Shown: positions 50,488-62,300 of the stretch, in pieces | How the letters are laid out: every line of letters starts with the position of its first letter | Numbering within the stretch: position 1 is the first letter of the stretch | Source: Larus michahellis | Taxonomy: Eukaryota > Chordata > Aves > Charadriiformes > Laridae | DNA: 64,000 nucleotides | Assembly: GCF_964199755.1 (NCBI RefSeq) | Contig: NC_133910.1 | Span: forward strand, 4,176,501-4,240,500 | Direction: 5' to 3' | Notes under the pieces: model-generated | Database searches by the model: none | Seen by the model: the letters and a program-made list of their open reading frames with translations, nothing else | Told to the model about the DNA's origin: nothing | Position numbers and translations under genes: made by a program

Positions 50488-53400
50488 CCCCAGGGAGGCC
50501 GGAGTCACCGTCTGACAAATCCCAGCGGGAACAGCCACCCGCAGCCCCCCCGTAGCCCCCAGCCCGCTTTGCAAGCCCAAAGCCCCACGTCCCTCGCCCC
50601 GCACCCCCCCTGCAGGGCCCATGTCACCCCTCTGGCGCTGCTTACACATATTCGGGGGGCGGGGGGGGAATGTGTGGGTGCCTTTGAAACCCCAGCCTTC
50701 CCAAGGAGCGTGTCCCCACCCCCCCCACCCCCCACCCCGGGTCGCTGCAGCCGAGATGAGTGGGAGCGGGAGCAGCCGCTGGGAGCCTTGCGGGATGCCG
50801 CAGGGATGCCTCACCGGCGGCAGGGAATTTTCCCCCTTGTAGGGAAAAAAAAATAAGAAGGGGAAAAAAAAAAAAAAAGGGGGGGGGGGGACAAAAAAGT
50901 TCATTGAGGCAGAACCCCCCCCGCGCTGGTGACGAAACCTCGCCTGGCTCATGTCCCCGGCCCCCTCGCCTGGCTCATGTCCCCGGCCCCCGCGGGACAG
51001 CCTGACTCAGCGGGGCCGCGGGAAAGCCCCAGCCTCCACGCTGGCTCCCCGTGTCCCCTCACAGGCTCCCCGTGTCCCCTCGCTGCCGGCTCCGCGAGGG
51101 GGTGATGGCACAGGGATGTCCCTGCGGTGCAACAGCGGGGCAGACACCCCGGGGGGACGATGCCACCATGTCCCTCTGCCGGGTGCCCACAACCCCAGTG
51201 AAGGTCCCTCTGCCATGGTGGCAATGGCCCGTGCCATGGTGGCGATGGCCCATAGGACATCCCGCTGGCAGGGGACCTGCGAGCGGCGTGTGCTGGCACG
51301 GCCAGACTTGCCCAGGCTGCCGGGGAAGGAGTTAATCACTAATTTAGCCGGTAAATGATTAGCGAGCGGGGCTGGGTTGCTGGGGGGAGCGCAGGCTCCC
51401 AGCAGCGGGTGGCACTGACAGGGACATCCACTGGCTGCCACACGGTGCCACCAGCCCGGCCACCCCACACCTCAGGGAGGTAAGAATGAACAGGAGGTGA
51501 TGGCCACCCAGATAAAGGCAGCAAAACCAAAAGGGCCCCTCCTCACCCGGCCACCAACAGGGGTGCCGGTGCCAGGCGGTGGGGCACTGCTCATGGGGAC
51601 AGCCCCACGGCATCCCCGGCTGTCCCCAGCGTGCCAGGGAGCGGCCACCTGGCCGGCCGTTGCCATGCCCAGCGTGCAAGGGGGATAGCGGAGGCACCGG
51701 CAGGAGGGGAGCCAGGGAGGACGGGCAGCACCGCGCTTGTCACCCAAGTCACCCAAGCACCGACTTTCCCTCGCCGACCCGCTGCTGCCACCCTGCCCCT
51801 GGCGTCCTTGTCTCGGGCTGCTCTGGCTCTTCCCAGGAGGACAACGAGGGTGGCTCTTCCAGCACGGGAAAGCGGGGACAAAGCCACCGCAGGGAGGTTT
51901 GATACCCCTGGCTGGGCGAAGGGTGCTCGGGTCATCCCTCGCAGCGGGGCTGCTCCAGCGATCCCGCGCCGCTGCCGGCTCCGAAGGCGCCTGGCGGGGG
52001 CGGGGGGGTCGCTTGCTGCGTGCACCAAATCCTGCCATGATGTGTCTGGGCATCCTCCGCCGGGGGTGCACAGCACCACGCACGGCGAGGAAGGGGGGCA
52101 CCCATGGGTGGGGTGCACAGCACGACAAAGGAGGGATGCACAGCATGCCATGGACACTTTGCCCAGCACACCGGGGATGGGGCGCTGAGCCAGACCTCAA
52201 ACCCGCAGCCCCCTACGAGCCCTGAGCACCCCCTGCGGGTGCTGAGCTGGGTAACGGCCCACGGACACAGGCTGTGTGTCCCCCATCTCCCCCTCCCCGG
52301 GTGGCTGCTGTGTCACCCTGCCTGCCCGCCGGCTCGTCCCACCGCAGCGCGGGGCACGGCTCAGCACAGGCTCGTCTCGGTGAGATTTTCGGAAAGGCAG
52401 CGTGAGAGGAGACGGGATGGCTGCGGGCAGGCTGAGCATCAGCAACGCAGTGACAACCGGGAGAAGGGACGGTGCAAGAGGTGCCACCGCCGACGGAGCA
52501 CCGGGAAGAGCAGAGAGCCCCCGCATCTCCCTGCGGGGAGCCGGGCCAGCATCCCACAGCACCGAGGGATGCACCCGAAGGGTTAAGCCCCAGCCGGAGG
52601 TTTAGGGCTTCGGGAATTTGAGTGTGAGTTCATTTCCAGCCAGAAACACAAACTCCTTCACATGGGCCTGACTCAGCCCCACTGAGCATCCCCTGAGCAT
52701 CCCTCCCGGGAGGGGGTTTCCAGGGCGATGCCGGGGCTGGGGGGGGTCAGGCATCAGCTCCCCACCCAAGGGGACACAGTGGCAGAAAAGGGGACGACGG
52801 AGGGTTTGTTCTTGATAACTGCAAAAACCTGGGGGGCTGAACCGGTAGCGCTTTGTATTTCCCCCTCTCATACAAACTGGGAGAGACTGGAACGGGGGAA
52901 AACAAACTGGGGGGAGAGAGCAAAGACCAGGGATGGTTTCCCCCCTGCATCCAAACGCGGCCTCCACACAAACCCACCCAAAACCAGTCCAGGGCGTTTC
53001 TACCGCAGGACGCTACCGGGATTTAGAGTGAGTTTCTCTGGAACAAACCGAGCGCGGAGGCTGCTCCCAGCCCTTTGGACACCCCGCTGCTGCCTGCGCC
53101 AGGGCAGAGCCCAGCACCGGGGCAGCCGGCAGCACCGGGATCGCTGCCTGGCTCCGGTACTGCTCCAAAATCCGTCGGGGGGAATATTTTCGGCTACAAA
53201 TCAGCTCAGAGGCACGGTCCGGGCGGAAAGGGGACGCATCCTGCCGGCCCCTGGGTGCCGGGGATGAGGCGAGCGTGACTCAGGCGGTGGCGGGGAAGGG
53301 CGGGCAGGACGGGGGCTGAGCGGCAGGAAGGGATGAGGCAGCGGAGCCTCGGAGGAGAAACCAGATGGGCCCAGGCCTGAACCGGTTCATCCTCTCTCGC

Positions 53401-56400
53401 CCTGCCTTTGCCTCTGCCCCCGGATGAGTCAGAAGTGCCAGCTCGGGGCTGGGGCACCCGTCGGGGACACGGCGCTTCTGCTTCGCCGCCTGCAAGGTGC
53501 ACCCTCCGCCAGCACCCTGCGGCACCCCCTCCGTCCCGACGGCTGGCAGCATCCCCCGGGATGTCCCTGGGGATGCTCCCGGGGGGGTTCCTGTCCCCAC
53601 CCTGGCAGCACCCCTCAGTCTCCCAGCACCGCGCCCAGCCGCGGCGGTTGCACAACGCCTCTCCCCTCCCAGCCCAGAGCAAACAAACCTGCCGGAGCTG
53701 AGCCGTGCCCGGCGCGGCCGCAGGAAGATCTAAAAGCAGACCACGAAATCCACGGGGCCCGAAAACCAAGCAGCGCATTCAGCAGCGGCTCCTCAGCCCA
53801 GGAATAGCCGAAAAACCCCGGCGGTGCTCTCGACCGAGCTTCGGACACCCTTCACCCCTCCCACTCCCCATTCCCAACCACGAAGCCGGGCTCAGCCCTC
53901 AGCATCAGTCCTGTTCCCGCAGCTCGGGGCTGTATCTAGCCCAGCGGACGAGGGATTAGCGTCCGGCTACGTGCCGGACGGTGTTTTCCCGCAGCGTGGA
54001 TGCCGGTCTCCCGCTGTCCCTGGGAACAAGGCTGCTGCGGGGCTGCGTGCGAGGAATGTGCATGTGAATAACAAACAGTGTTTGGGGCCTTGGAACGGCT
54101 CTGGAGAAGCTGGTTGGGGCTGGACTGAGCCCAGCGCGAGATGTCTGCCCTGAACCTCGCTGCCCGAGCAGCCTCCGAGGGATGGGGCAGGAGGAGATCC
54201 CCCCCCGGCCCACCCGACCCTGCCCGATCCAGGCAAGACCCCCCCTGCCCCATCCCTTCCCCTCTGAGCAGCCTTGCCACAAGGGGTGATGCCCCAAAGC
54301 CACGGGGCGCAGGTGTCCACACAGACACCCCAGCTGGGCTAACTGCCCCCGGCCCAACACGCCACCTGCCCCGTGGGCACAGGGACCAGGTTCGAGCCCA
54401 CCAGAAGCGGTGATTGCACTCGTAGGACAGCCAGGATATGTCCCACGGGCAGGGAGGTGGATGTGGGGAGAGGAAGCATCCCTGTGGAGCAGCTCAGCTC
54501 AAGCTCCGCCAAGGATGCTTTGGGGTACCATCCCCAAAACCCACTCACTGCCCTCATCCTGGCTGCAGTCACATCGCCCCACATGTCTCCAGGGTCCCAC
54601 CGGTGCCTGGCCAGGCTGGAAAAGAGCTGCCAAGCCTTTTGGTGCTCACCCCACGGGTGGGCGCTGCCCCGCAGCAGGGTGGGCCCCAGCATCACCCCTC
54701 CCCAGATAAGGTCCTGCTCAGCCACCACCACCGGCCTGGCAGCATTGCATCCGTGCCGGCATGGCGCAACCCCCACCGCGCCTGAGTCAACGCTGGGGCG
54801 CTGGCAGTACCGCTGTGGGGTGGTGCAGGGGCAGCGGCATCCTCTGGGCACCCACGCAGGGACCCACCGCACCCGGGAGCTGCAGGACTCGGGGGGTCCC
54901 CAAGGCAAAGGGGTCAGATCAAACTTGGGCATCTCTGGGTCTCTCCTGCTCCAGGGACAGCAGGGGGTGAGTGGTCCTTACTCCGGGATGTCCCAGTAGA
55001 TGCTTCTGTGCTCGGCAGGGGAAAAGCAGCCGTCCTCCTCGTGCCCCCCTGTGCCCAGCCCCAGGGAGAGGAGCTGAACCTGGCACGCTCTCCCTGCGCC
55101 GAACGAAACCCAATCCAGCACCACGGGAGGAGACCAAACAAAGACTTTTATGTACATCCAAAAAAAAAACACAAAAGAAAAACCCAAAAAAAACCCAACC
55201 CAACACAAAAACCAGGAGGTATTTGAACAAAACAGCCCTGAGCCTGTTCTGGGCTCTGCCGCGGGGGGGGTTCCCGTGCCCGGCTCCTCCGCGAGGCTGG
55301 GGCAGGACAGAGGGTCTCCACCTGCCCCGTGGTGACCGTCCCACACCATGTCCCCCATGCCTGCTCCCTCCTTGGAGGGCGATGCCGAGGGAGGCCACGG
55401 GCTCAGTGTCTCCCATGACCGAGGGCACTCCAGAAGCACCACAGCCCCTGATGAACCATGGAGAACCTGGGCTGGTGGGTACCTGCCCTGCGGGGCCAGC
55501 AGCCATCGCCGGGCAGCACGGAGCATCATCGGCACCTTCCTCGCTGCGGGAGGGGGGGCAGCAGCCAGCCGAGTAACGTGGCTCCTAGGCAGGGGATGTT
55601 CCCAAAGCAGGGACGCTCCCAGTGTGGGGACATTCCCAAAAAAAGACTCTGTCCTGGTCTCAGGTGATGCCCCTGCATGTCTTGGGATCAGAGGAAGGGG
55701 CTCAGGATGCTTCCCATGGCTGAGCCACCGCTGCTTTGGGTGCTGGGAGCCGGCAGCCTGGCTCTCCTGCCCCCCACGCGGCAGCACTGAGGTCACCCCA
55801 GCTTTGGGGCACGTCCCTTCATGCAGGGAAGTCCCCCAAGGGGCATCACGCCTAGCGCTGAGCAGAGCTGCAGAGGGATGGAGCCAGGACAAGTGTCCCG
55901 TGCCCCAGCAGTCCCCAGCGTCGCAGGAGGGGAGCGAGGTCCTGCCCCAGGTCCCCTGCGGGCCCCAGGGCAGAGCGTCCCATCCATCCCCCTGCACGGG
56001 GACGTCCCATCCTGGGGACTCCCATAGAGGAGGGGTCCGAGCTCCCCCCAAGCGGGGCTGGGAGCCCAGCTGTGGGCAGGGGCTGCTGGGGAAGGGCAGG
56101 AGGGCACGGAGAAAGGCACCGCGCTCTATCAGCCGGAGTCGGGACCTGCGCCCGACGCCGCTTGCCCTTTCCCTTTGAAAAGGGGGAAAAGGTGGAGTTT
56201 TACTCCTTCCTCCCCCTCCGGTCCAGGATGCCAGGAGGAAATCTGCGTGCAAGGAGCGGCTCCGCTCGGCCCCTTCCTCCCCTCCTGGCCCCCCTGGCAC
56301 CGGGCTCTCCGTAGAGCCGGCGTGGGCACATCCAGGCACGAGGCAAGGCTCAGGGGGTGGCCAGGGGCTGGGGAGGGGGCACAGCGGCTGCTTGGGGGTC

Positions 56401-59400
56401 TCTGGACCAGGCTCCGGGGGCTGCAGCACAAGGGTGTGGTGACACCTTCTACCAACTGGGTGGTGGGACCAGACCTGGGTCCTGCAGGGCCAAAGCGGGT
56501 GCTGAGCCTCGTGCTCTCCCGCCTCCAAACCTCTCCCCGGCACGCTCCCGTGGATAAGCATCCCTGGATGCCTCCAGCCCTTCTGCCAGCTGCAAAGCTC
56601 CGAGACGCACGGAGCCCAGGGTGCTGGTGGCGTGGGAGGCAAGAGCCCCACGCTGCGAGCAGACAGCTTTCCAGCTTCCCCATATCCATCCGCTCCTTGG
56701 GAGCAGGTGGTGAAACAAAGCCTGGTGGCAGGATGCTGGAAGAACGTTGGAAATGGGATGGGTGGGTTCGACGTCGCTCCTTGCCCATGGGCTGGGACCA
56801 GGCTGCAGGGTCTGTCCGTGGGACCCACCACCTGCGGACCAGGGCCGTCTGCATGCTGAACCCCCTCTTTTGGGGGGTCCTTTGGTGACTGTCCCCATGC
56901 CCACGTGGCACCTTTGCTGTTCCCAGCGCCGTGGCTGGGGCAGAGCTGTGGGTGGGAGCCAGCGGCTTGTTGCAACCTGCTGCGGGGCTCAGGCAGAGGG
57001 ACGGGAGGCCATGGGTCCCCGGGAGGGTGGGATAGAGCTGACAGGGGGTGTGCCAAGAGGTGCCGAGCCTCCCCGGGCTCAGAGCCAGCCTCAGCAGGGA
57101 TCTGGGGGCAGGAGGGAGGCAAAGGCTTGGGAAATCCCAGCTCTTGGCTGTGCTTCCCTTGCCGGGTCGCTGCAATGGGGTTAGGGGTGTCTGATGGGGG
57201 GAGGTCCCGGTCTGTGGGGTGCTTTTCTCTCCCTGGGCTGACCCGAGGACCCAAGGAGAGCTCTCGGCTGCCATGTCAGCTCTGCTCCTCCTGTCCCCAG
57301 CCCTCCTGCTCCCAGGCAGAGCAGGGATGCCCTCCACGCGTGCCCCAGCTTGTTGAAGGCAAGGCCTTTGGCCAAGTCCTTGCTGGGGGAGGCAGGGAAA
57401 ACCCCCCAGGAGGGAAGGCAGGCTCTGCGCCGGGGCTGGGAGGGCTCCCACCTCCTGCGCACGTGGGAAGGCCACCAGCGCAAGGGGCCCCCGCAGCCAG
57501 CGATGTCCCCTGCCCCGACACGCTGGCTCCGAGCGAGCCCCGTGCCCCGACACGACGGCTGCAGGTAAAGCCCCAGCTTGCCAGAACCAGCCCTTCCCCG
57601 CTGGCAGGGAGCCCTGACATGCCAGGGGAGTTATTTATTTCACGATGAAAGAAGACACACACTTCATTACGGGAAACCACTCCACATCTCCGGCACATTG
57701 CAGCACCGATCCCTCCGAGTCTCCCCGCATCGGTTCCCCGCCCTGGGGGCAGGGTGAGGGTATCAGCCCCCAGACCGAGCTCGGAGCCCATCACCAGCAG
57801 CCACCGCCTCCCGCGCTGGCTGGGGCTGATCTGCGGCCACGGCTAGGAAATGAGTGTCACGCTTAAGGAAGCCATGGCAAACCTCTTCCCACCGCCGGCA
57901 ACCTCCCACCAACGTTGCAGCCAGGCGCCTTTTGGCGTTTGTTGGGCACCTCCAGACCCGAGCCCGCAGCCCGTCCCGTTGGCACCCAGCCTCCCAGCAG
58001 GAGAAGGATGCTCCTCGGCGGCACCGGGGAGACGCAGACACCGCTGCCCGACAAGGCTCGTTGGAGCGGAAAGGCCATGGATCCCACACCAGGGGTGAGG
58101 CTCGGCGTCACCTCTGCCACCGTTGCGTGGGCTGGTGTCTATAGGAAGTCCCATCCCAAATTAACAGCTGGTTTACTCTGCAATTAACGAGCTGGTGACT
58201 CCCTGGAGATGCCAGAACAAGGTGTGAGTTCCCAGGGACCCTCCCTGCGCTGCCGCCCACCTCCTCATCCCTCTGGCCATGGAGGCACCTGGCAGCTCCT
58301 GCTGCATCCCTGGGCTCTCCCACCCGCCGGGTGCCCGGGACCACCAGCCCCACAGGACAGAGCCACCCAGCTCCTGCCAGCCACCAGCCACCTCGCCCCC
58401 CTGGAGAAGGGGTCCATGGGGCTGGGACGCACTAGGGAAGGAGTTATTCCGGCACAAGGGAAGAGCTTCATCCAGCCCCTTGCTGAGGGCACCTATTGTC
58501 CTGGACAGGAGGGGACACTGTGCAAAAACCCAAGGCTCCCAGTGACATCTTGGCTTTCCCAGGAGCCCTGGCAGGACACCCCATGCCTGCCACCCTCGTG
58601 TCCCCAGGCGATGGTGCCCATGCTGGGAATCCTGGCACAAGAAGGGGGAACCAGTCCCTGTTCCAACCCACGGAGCAGTTCGGGAGCAACTCCCAACCCA
58701 CACTTGGGAGGAAGAGGAGGAGGAGGGAAGCCGAAGGGTGTTGACAAACAAACTGGGTGACTCAGGCCAGGATGATGTCTGAAGCAGGGCGGCAGAAGGA
58801 AGCACTTTCCGGTCGTGGAGACCCTGGAGAAAGGGATGCAGGAGCTGCAGCCAGCAACTGCCTGAAAACCACCCTGGGGCAGATCACCCCCCCTGGGCTG
58901 CCCTGCCAGCCCCGTGCCGCGGGGCACCCCTAGTGCCGGCAGGAATGCTGCCTGCACACCTGCCGAGGCGGCAGGAGAGCGGTCCGGCCCCACCAGCCCC
59001 ACCGGTGGGAGGAAAGACCCCGGTGCTGAGCCACCAACACACAAGTCACGCGTGTGTGGCTCGTGACCTCCGGGAGACGTTGGCATCAGCCCCACCGCAG
59101 CCACCGCCACGGGGGCTGGCACAGGGCATGGGACCTTCGCAGCACGGCTTTGATGGCAGAGGTCCTGATGCGAAGGGGACCACGCTGTGCACGGCATGGG
59201 AAGGCTTTTTGCCAGCTCCCTCCTGCCTTTAGCCCACCTGCAAGCGCTCAGAGGTCCGTGCTGGGGCATGGAGCAGGGCAGAAGGATCTGGAGAGGCTCT
59301 CACCGTATCCCCACGGCCCCAGGGCTTGCTGCGTGCCCAGCCGGCACGGCTCTGCTGGTGTAAGGGGGCTGCATCCATGGGGAGCATTGCCAAGCCCAGA

Positions 59401-61710
59401 ATGCAGCAGGGATGGGAGCTATCAGGGGTCACATCAGCCTGGGCATCTCCTGCAAACTCCCCAAAGTTGGAAGGATAACTGGGAAGAGCTGCTTGGAGAG
59501 GGGATGGATCCCTCCCCGGGCGCCAGCAGGAGCGGCAGCAGTGGAGAACAGGCAGAGTTAGGCAGGAAAACCCGGAGTTTTCCCTGCCGCGTTGCTTTGC
59601 ATGCCTGACAGCAAGTCGTGCCTTGCCTGTCGGGTTACGTACGGCCCCTCCCAGCTCTGGGGGCTCTTCACCCGGCGTGGAGCACGGGCGGAAAAGTGGA
59701 GAGGTGCTCAGTGAACCCAGCAGGCTCCGGGAAGGTGTCCCAGTATGGGTACGCGTCCCCCCTACTCACCCCGACCCTTCAGAGCTGCAGCATGGCACAG
59801 GACACGTACCAGCCCAACCTCCATAATCCTACTTCACAGGAATCCTATTTTCCCTATGAAAACTCATCTGCAGCCCCCGCTCCCCTCGAGCATGAGCTGA
59901 AACCCCCCTTCGTGTAACAGCTCGGCCCCTGCCAGGGTGCAACCGCCCAGCCTGGCCTTGCAAACAACTCATTTCTGCCCCCGCAGAGACAGATTCCTGC
60001 ACAGAGAAACTCAGCCGGGCTTTTCCTTGTTATTCTTCAGGATTAAGATCACAGGGCTTGGACAGGGAGCGGCCTCCGTACGGAGAGCCAGTACATTAAA
60101 GGGAGATTGGGGGTGTGCTTTGGACCCCAACGCACGGCGGTGAGCAGCCGAGCGCAGCCCCGAGCCGGTGCAGCCCCGTGGGATGAACCGCATCGAGCTT
60201 TAAACTATGCAACGCGAAAACCCCACAGCGCGTTACAGGCTCTCCTTCAAAGCTCGCAAACCTGCTGGCATCCTGCTGAGCCGCATACCACGTAAGCATT
60301 CCTGCCAGCCGGCCGGGACGGCGGGGCCTGGCAAGGCAGATGGGCTCCACCATACGTATCCACTAGCCGTTGAGTCCCTGTGCCGGTACTGCGCTACTCC
60401 ATCACTGACAGACCACAGCGGCGTTTTCCCACCCCCAGAGCCCTTGGGGAAAAAGGACTTTAGAGCTTCTCCCGCAGCTTTATGGTGGAGATGGAGGCAA
60501 GATACAGCAGAGCCACCTCCAAAACCCCGGCGCTCCCCAAGCCCTTGAGCTCTCTGCAAGGCGCACAAGGTCCAGCACGAAGCCACGCTCTGCCGTGACA
60601 CCCGACTAGGTGCGGCTTTGCGGGGGGGTTGCTTAACCCAGCGCAGAGGAGGGTTTTTCAGCCTGGGGAGCTGAAACCCAAGCCGGAGCACGAAAGGGCT
60701 CGGAGGTCAAATCCTGCCTGCTCGGCAGCCGCGGGGAGCGAAGCGCCCGCATCAGGAGTGACGCAAGGCGGCTCACGGAGCGGGGGGACACAGCACTCCG
60801 ACGGAGGGGTGACCCCACTTACGGGGGTCAAGCGTGTCACCGCAGGCACCAATTAGCAGCCCAGCCCCCCCGGCCATGGCTTTCGCACAAACCCGTGTCT
60901 GTACAGAGCCGTAATCCCACATCCAGCCATTCCCAGGCGGCACCGACCAGACATCCCGCGCCGGGCTCTCAATAACCACATTGTCACCCTGCCCCGTCCC
61001 ACAGAGCTGGCGGGGGCACTGCTCTGTCCTGCCCATGACGAGAGCAAGCCTGGAGCATCCATGGCGTACAAGCCAGTCCTTCCCCCACACACACCCCAGA
61101 GCCCTCGGGGGGGCTTCCCATGGGATCTCCCAGCGCTGCTAAGGGGGAGAAAGTTCATCTGCCGGCCCTGCCCCAGCAAAGCCCGTGTTGACAGTGGTTT
61201 CCCTGCGCAGGACCCGGCTTGCCAGCATCTCTCTGGAGCCCAGGTCCCCCCCCCCACCTCCCCCCCCCCGACACAGCCCGGGGAAGCCGAGAGCACGAAC
61301 ACGCTCCCCGGTCCCCGCAGCCAACACAAACACCCCCGGCACAACCCAGCCTTTCATTTGGGAGGCAGACAGGCACCTCGGGTGCCCCCCCCCCGCCCGC
61401 CCTCCCTCCCTCCCGCCCTCCCCGGGCTGTGCCCAGCCGTGGGGACAGGCAAAAACACAGGGAAACTGCAACGTGGTGCAAAGAAGAAAAAAAAAAAAGA
61501 AAAAAAAAGTTTAAAGTCTGGGAGAGAGGGGAAGAGCAGGAGGCGGGGGTGTCTCGGGAATATGGAGGGGAGGGGGGGTCCCCACCCAGGATGAGGGGAG
61601 GGATGGGGAGAGCCCGGGTGGGGTAAGGGCAGGGGGGAGCGCGCCGGGAGCTCACCCGCGATGTGCTGGCGGCGACCCTCGTCCAGGTGCGTGGAGACCA
61701 CATCGCCCAT
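26632..61710 (-). CDS. NIBAN2: NIBAN2 (FAM129B), Niban-like protein 2
   Basis: NIBAN2 is a cytosolic and membrane-associated protein with a PH domain, linked in mammals to adherens junctions, ERK-dependent cell motility and survival. Fourteen exons, minus strand: 61656-61710, 43072-43202, 39576-39704, 39352-39457, 38203-38370, 33027-33142, 32837-32941, 31365-31527, 30756-30943, 30399-30554, 29731-29847, 29151-29258, 28916-29027, 26632-27662. They total 2685 bp, about 894 residues. The start [18 protein letters not shown] matches the family and has Gly2, compatible with N-myristoylation. The PH domain is about residues 65-195 ([30 protein letters not shown]); the helical Niban core follows to about 550. 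The acidic, Pro/Ser-rich tail ends in GVQTEF as in human. The tail is enlarged by 20-residue repeats. Paralogues NIBAN1 and NIBAN3 are much less similar. Confidence 0.97.
26760..27165 (-). repeat. NIBAN2: 60-bp coding minisatellite in the NIBAN2 tail
   Basis: About six imperfect units of 60 bp, one or two with an extra 15 bp, encode 20-residue peptides of the type [20 protein letters not shown]. All indels are multiples of three, so the reading frame is kept. The region lies inside the last coding exon, between the conserved acidic segment and the conserved ETGEE...GVQTEF end. Confidence 0.9.
27851..28805. repeat. 40-bp minisatellite in NIBAN2 intron 13
   Basis: About 24 imperfect units of the type cccagcaccctgcatggggt plus caccccctcctcatacag fill most of the intron 27663-28915. 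Many units end in ctacag or atacag, which resemble splice acceptors on the plus strand, but the gene is read from the other strand. Confidence 0.93.
31792..32090. repeat. 17-bp minisatellite in NIBAN2 intron 7
   Basis: Some 16-18 variant units of atgctggtggcccaggg occur in the intron 31528-32836. Variants replace ggcccag by ggtccag or ggtctgg. The rest of the intron (32091-32836) shows nothing recognised. Confidence 0.9.
33143..34886 (-). other. NIBAN2 intron 5, distal part with short G-rich repeats
   Basis: This is the 3' part, in transcript direction, of the 5.06 kb intron 33143-38202. Three 18-bp units of gctcagtgggatgggggg lie at about 33448-33490, and looser variants continue to about 33860. 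No coding signature is seen. Confidence 0.7.
34887..35422 (-). repeat. CR1 LINE fragment in NIBAN2 intron 5, antisense to the plus strand
   Basis: It begins attcatcatagaatcatgg and extends to actgcagatggggtctcacc, about 536 bp and one of the two longest copies. Relative to NIBAN2 transcription it is in the sense direction. Confidence 0.93.
35423..36721 (-). other. NIBAN2 intron 5, between the two CR1 copies
   Basis: The stretch holds a (GGA)n tract at 36321-36369 (about 16 units) and otherwise no recognised repeat or gene. Confidence 0.7.
36722..37300 (+). repeat. CR1 LINE fragment in NIBAN2 intron 5, sense, with 3' tail
   Basis: It runs from ggctctggggacaggtcgag to the tail tgtgattctatgattctatg. 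It includes the segment with gtgagaccccatctgcagta, so it is among the longest copies here, and lies opposite in direction to the copy at 34887-35422. Confidence 0.95.
39030..39285. repeat. About 42-bp minisatellite in NIBAN2 intron 4
   Basis: Six imperfect units of the type cccttcccaaaggtccccag plus ggatgcccacaccccaaaaccat lie in the intron 38371-39351. Unit length varies between 41 and 43 bp. Confidence 0.88.
39705..43071 (-). other. NIBAN2 intron 2
   Basis: This 3.37 kb intron separates exons 2 and 3. Open frames on the plus strand exist but have no family signature. No CR1 copy or tandem array was noticed; a short A-run lies near 41687. Confidence 0.6.
43203..44040 (-). other. Start of NIBAN2 intron 1 sequence, exon 2 side
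   Basis: The intron 43203-61655 is about 18.4 kb. This part is GC-rich without recognised elements. Confidence 0.6.
44041..45000. repeat. 42-bp minisatellite array in NIBAN2 intron 1
   Basis: About 23 units of 42 bp (caccctgccccacacgcatc plus ctgagccccctgacccacacag) are almost uniform; differences are mainly gacc/gccc and ctagcc/ctgccc. Because 42 is a multiple of three, it creates long open frames on both strands that are not genes. Degenerate copies of gcaccctgccccac continue to about 45150. Confidence 0.97.
45150..49150 (-). other. NIBAN2 intron 1, between the two tandem arrays
   Basis: GC-rich single-copy-looking sequence. A poly-T tract lies near 45749-45764 and an A-run of about 27 at 46009-46036. 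No exon, RNA gene or CR1 copy was recognised. Confidence 0.55.
49153..50486. repeat. 1.33 kb CA-rich alternating purine-pyrimidine tract
   Basis: Degenerate (CA)n with interspersed catgca, cgtgca and aaac motifs, ending in a pure (CA) run of about 42 bp at 50444-50485. Internal blocks such as acacatgcacatatacatgc recur, suggesting that longer units were duplicated. It produces long open frames in several reading frames on both strands, none with a family signature. Confidence 0.96.
50487..61655 (-). other. NIBAN2 intron 1, promoter-proximal half
   Basis: No coding exon was recognised in this 11 kb. It holds homopolymer tracts near 50850-50890, 55160-55200 and 61485-61510, and six consensus AP-1 heptamers, TGA(C/G)TCA, at 51003, 52669, 53276, 53425, 54783 and 58758. 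Confidence 0.55.
51003..58764. promoter_or_regulatory. Cluster of six AP-1 consensus sites in NIBAN2 intron 1
   Basis: Exact TGA(C/G)TCA heptamers occur at 51003-51009, 52669-52675, 53276-53282, 53425-53431, 54783-54789 and 58758-58764. About one would be expected by chance in 8 kb of unbiased sequence. They may mark an intronic enhancer, which is inference only. Confidence 0.4.
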
Positions 61711-62300
61711 GGCGAGCGGAGCCGGCCGGGGCGGGCGGCGGCAGGAGGAGCGGCGGCGGCGGGAGGAGGAGGAGGAGAAGGAGGAGGAGGAGGAGGTGGA
61801 GGAGGAGGAAGGCAGCGCCCGGGGCGGTCAGGCTGCTCGGCGCCCCATGGCAGCCCCGGCTCCCCGCCGGCCTCCCCCGGCCACTCCCCCCGCGCCGCCC
61901 CGCTCCAGCCCCGGCTCTGTGTGTGCGTGTGTGTGTCCCCTCCTTCCTCCTTGTAATTAGCTGCTCTAATTTGCTCGCTGGGGGATGGGGGAGGCTCAAG
62001 GAGAGACGTTGTGCCGCCCCACCGGGGTTCCCCCCTCCCTCCGGCCCCCCTCAGCCCGGTGTCGATCCCCCGCCCCCCACTCCGCCCTTCCCGGCGTGGC
62101 CGTGCCCCCCACCGCACACGCTGCGGGGGACCCACAGGGTGCGGGGGCACCGGGCGAACCAGCTCCGTCTTGGCACCGGCCTCCTCCGCTCCTGACATTG
62201 CTTCATGGGGCCATTGCGACACCCGCTCCTCCCCGTCCCACCTGCGCCCGCACGCCCGGCCCCCCCCCGCAGCCTTCAGCCTCACTCAATGCCCAGGTGG
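61500..62300 (-). promoter_or_regulatory. NIBAN2: CpG-rich promoter region of NIBAN2
   Basis: The sequence around and upstream of the ATG at 61710 is strongly GC- and CG-rich, with GGA/CGG repeats at about 61745-61812 that fall in the predicted 5' UTR or core promoter. There is no clear TATA box. The transcription start is not defined. Confidence 0.6.

Noticed and set aside
48720..50952. Very long open frames (up to about 716 codons) over the CA-rich tract
   Set aside because: They translate into Cys/Val or His/Thr low-complexity sequence on opposite strands, a by-product of the repeat. There is no family signature, and the tract lies in the NIBAN2 first intron.
59618..59917. 99-codon open frame ending in a non-repetitive peptide ([12 protein letters not shown]...)
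   Set aside because: Composition looks almost protein-like, but I recognise no family and see no splice-supported neighbour. It lies in the NIBAN2 intron, so chance is the simpler explanation. A protein search against bird proteomes would settle it.
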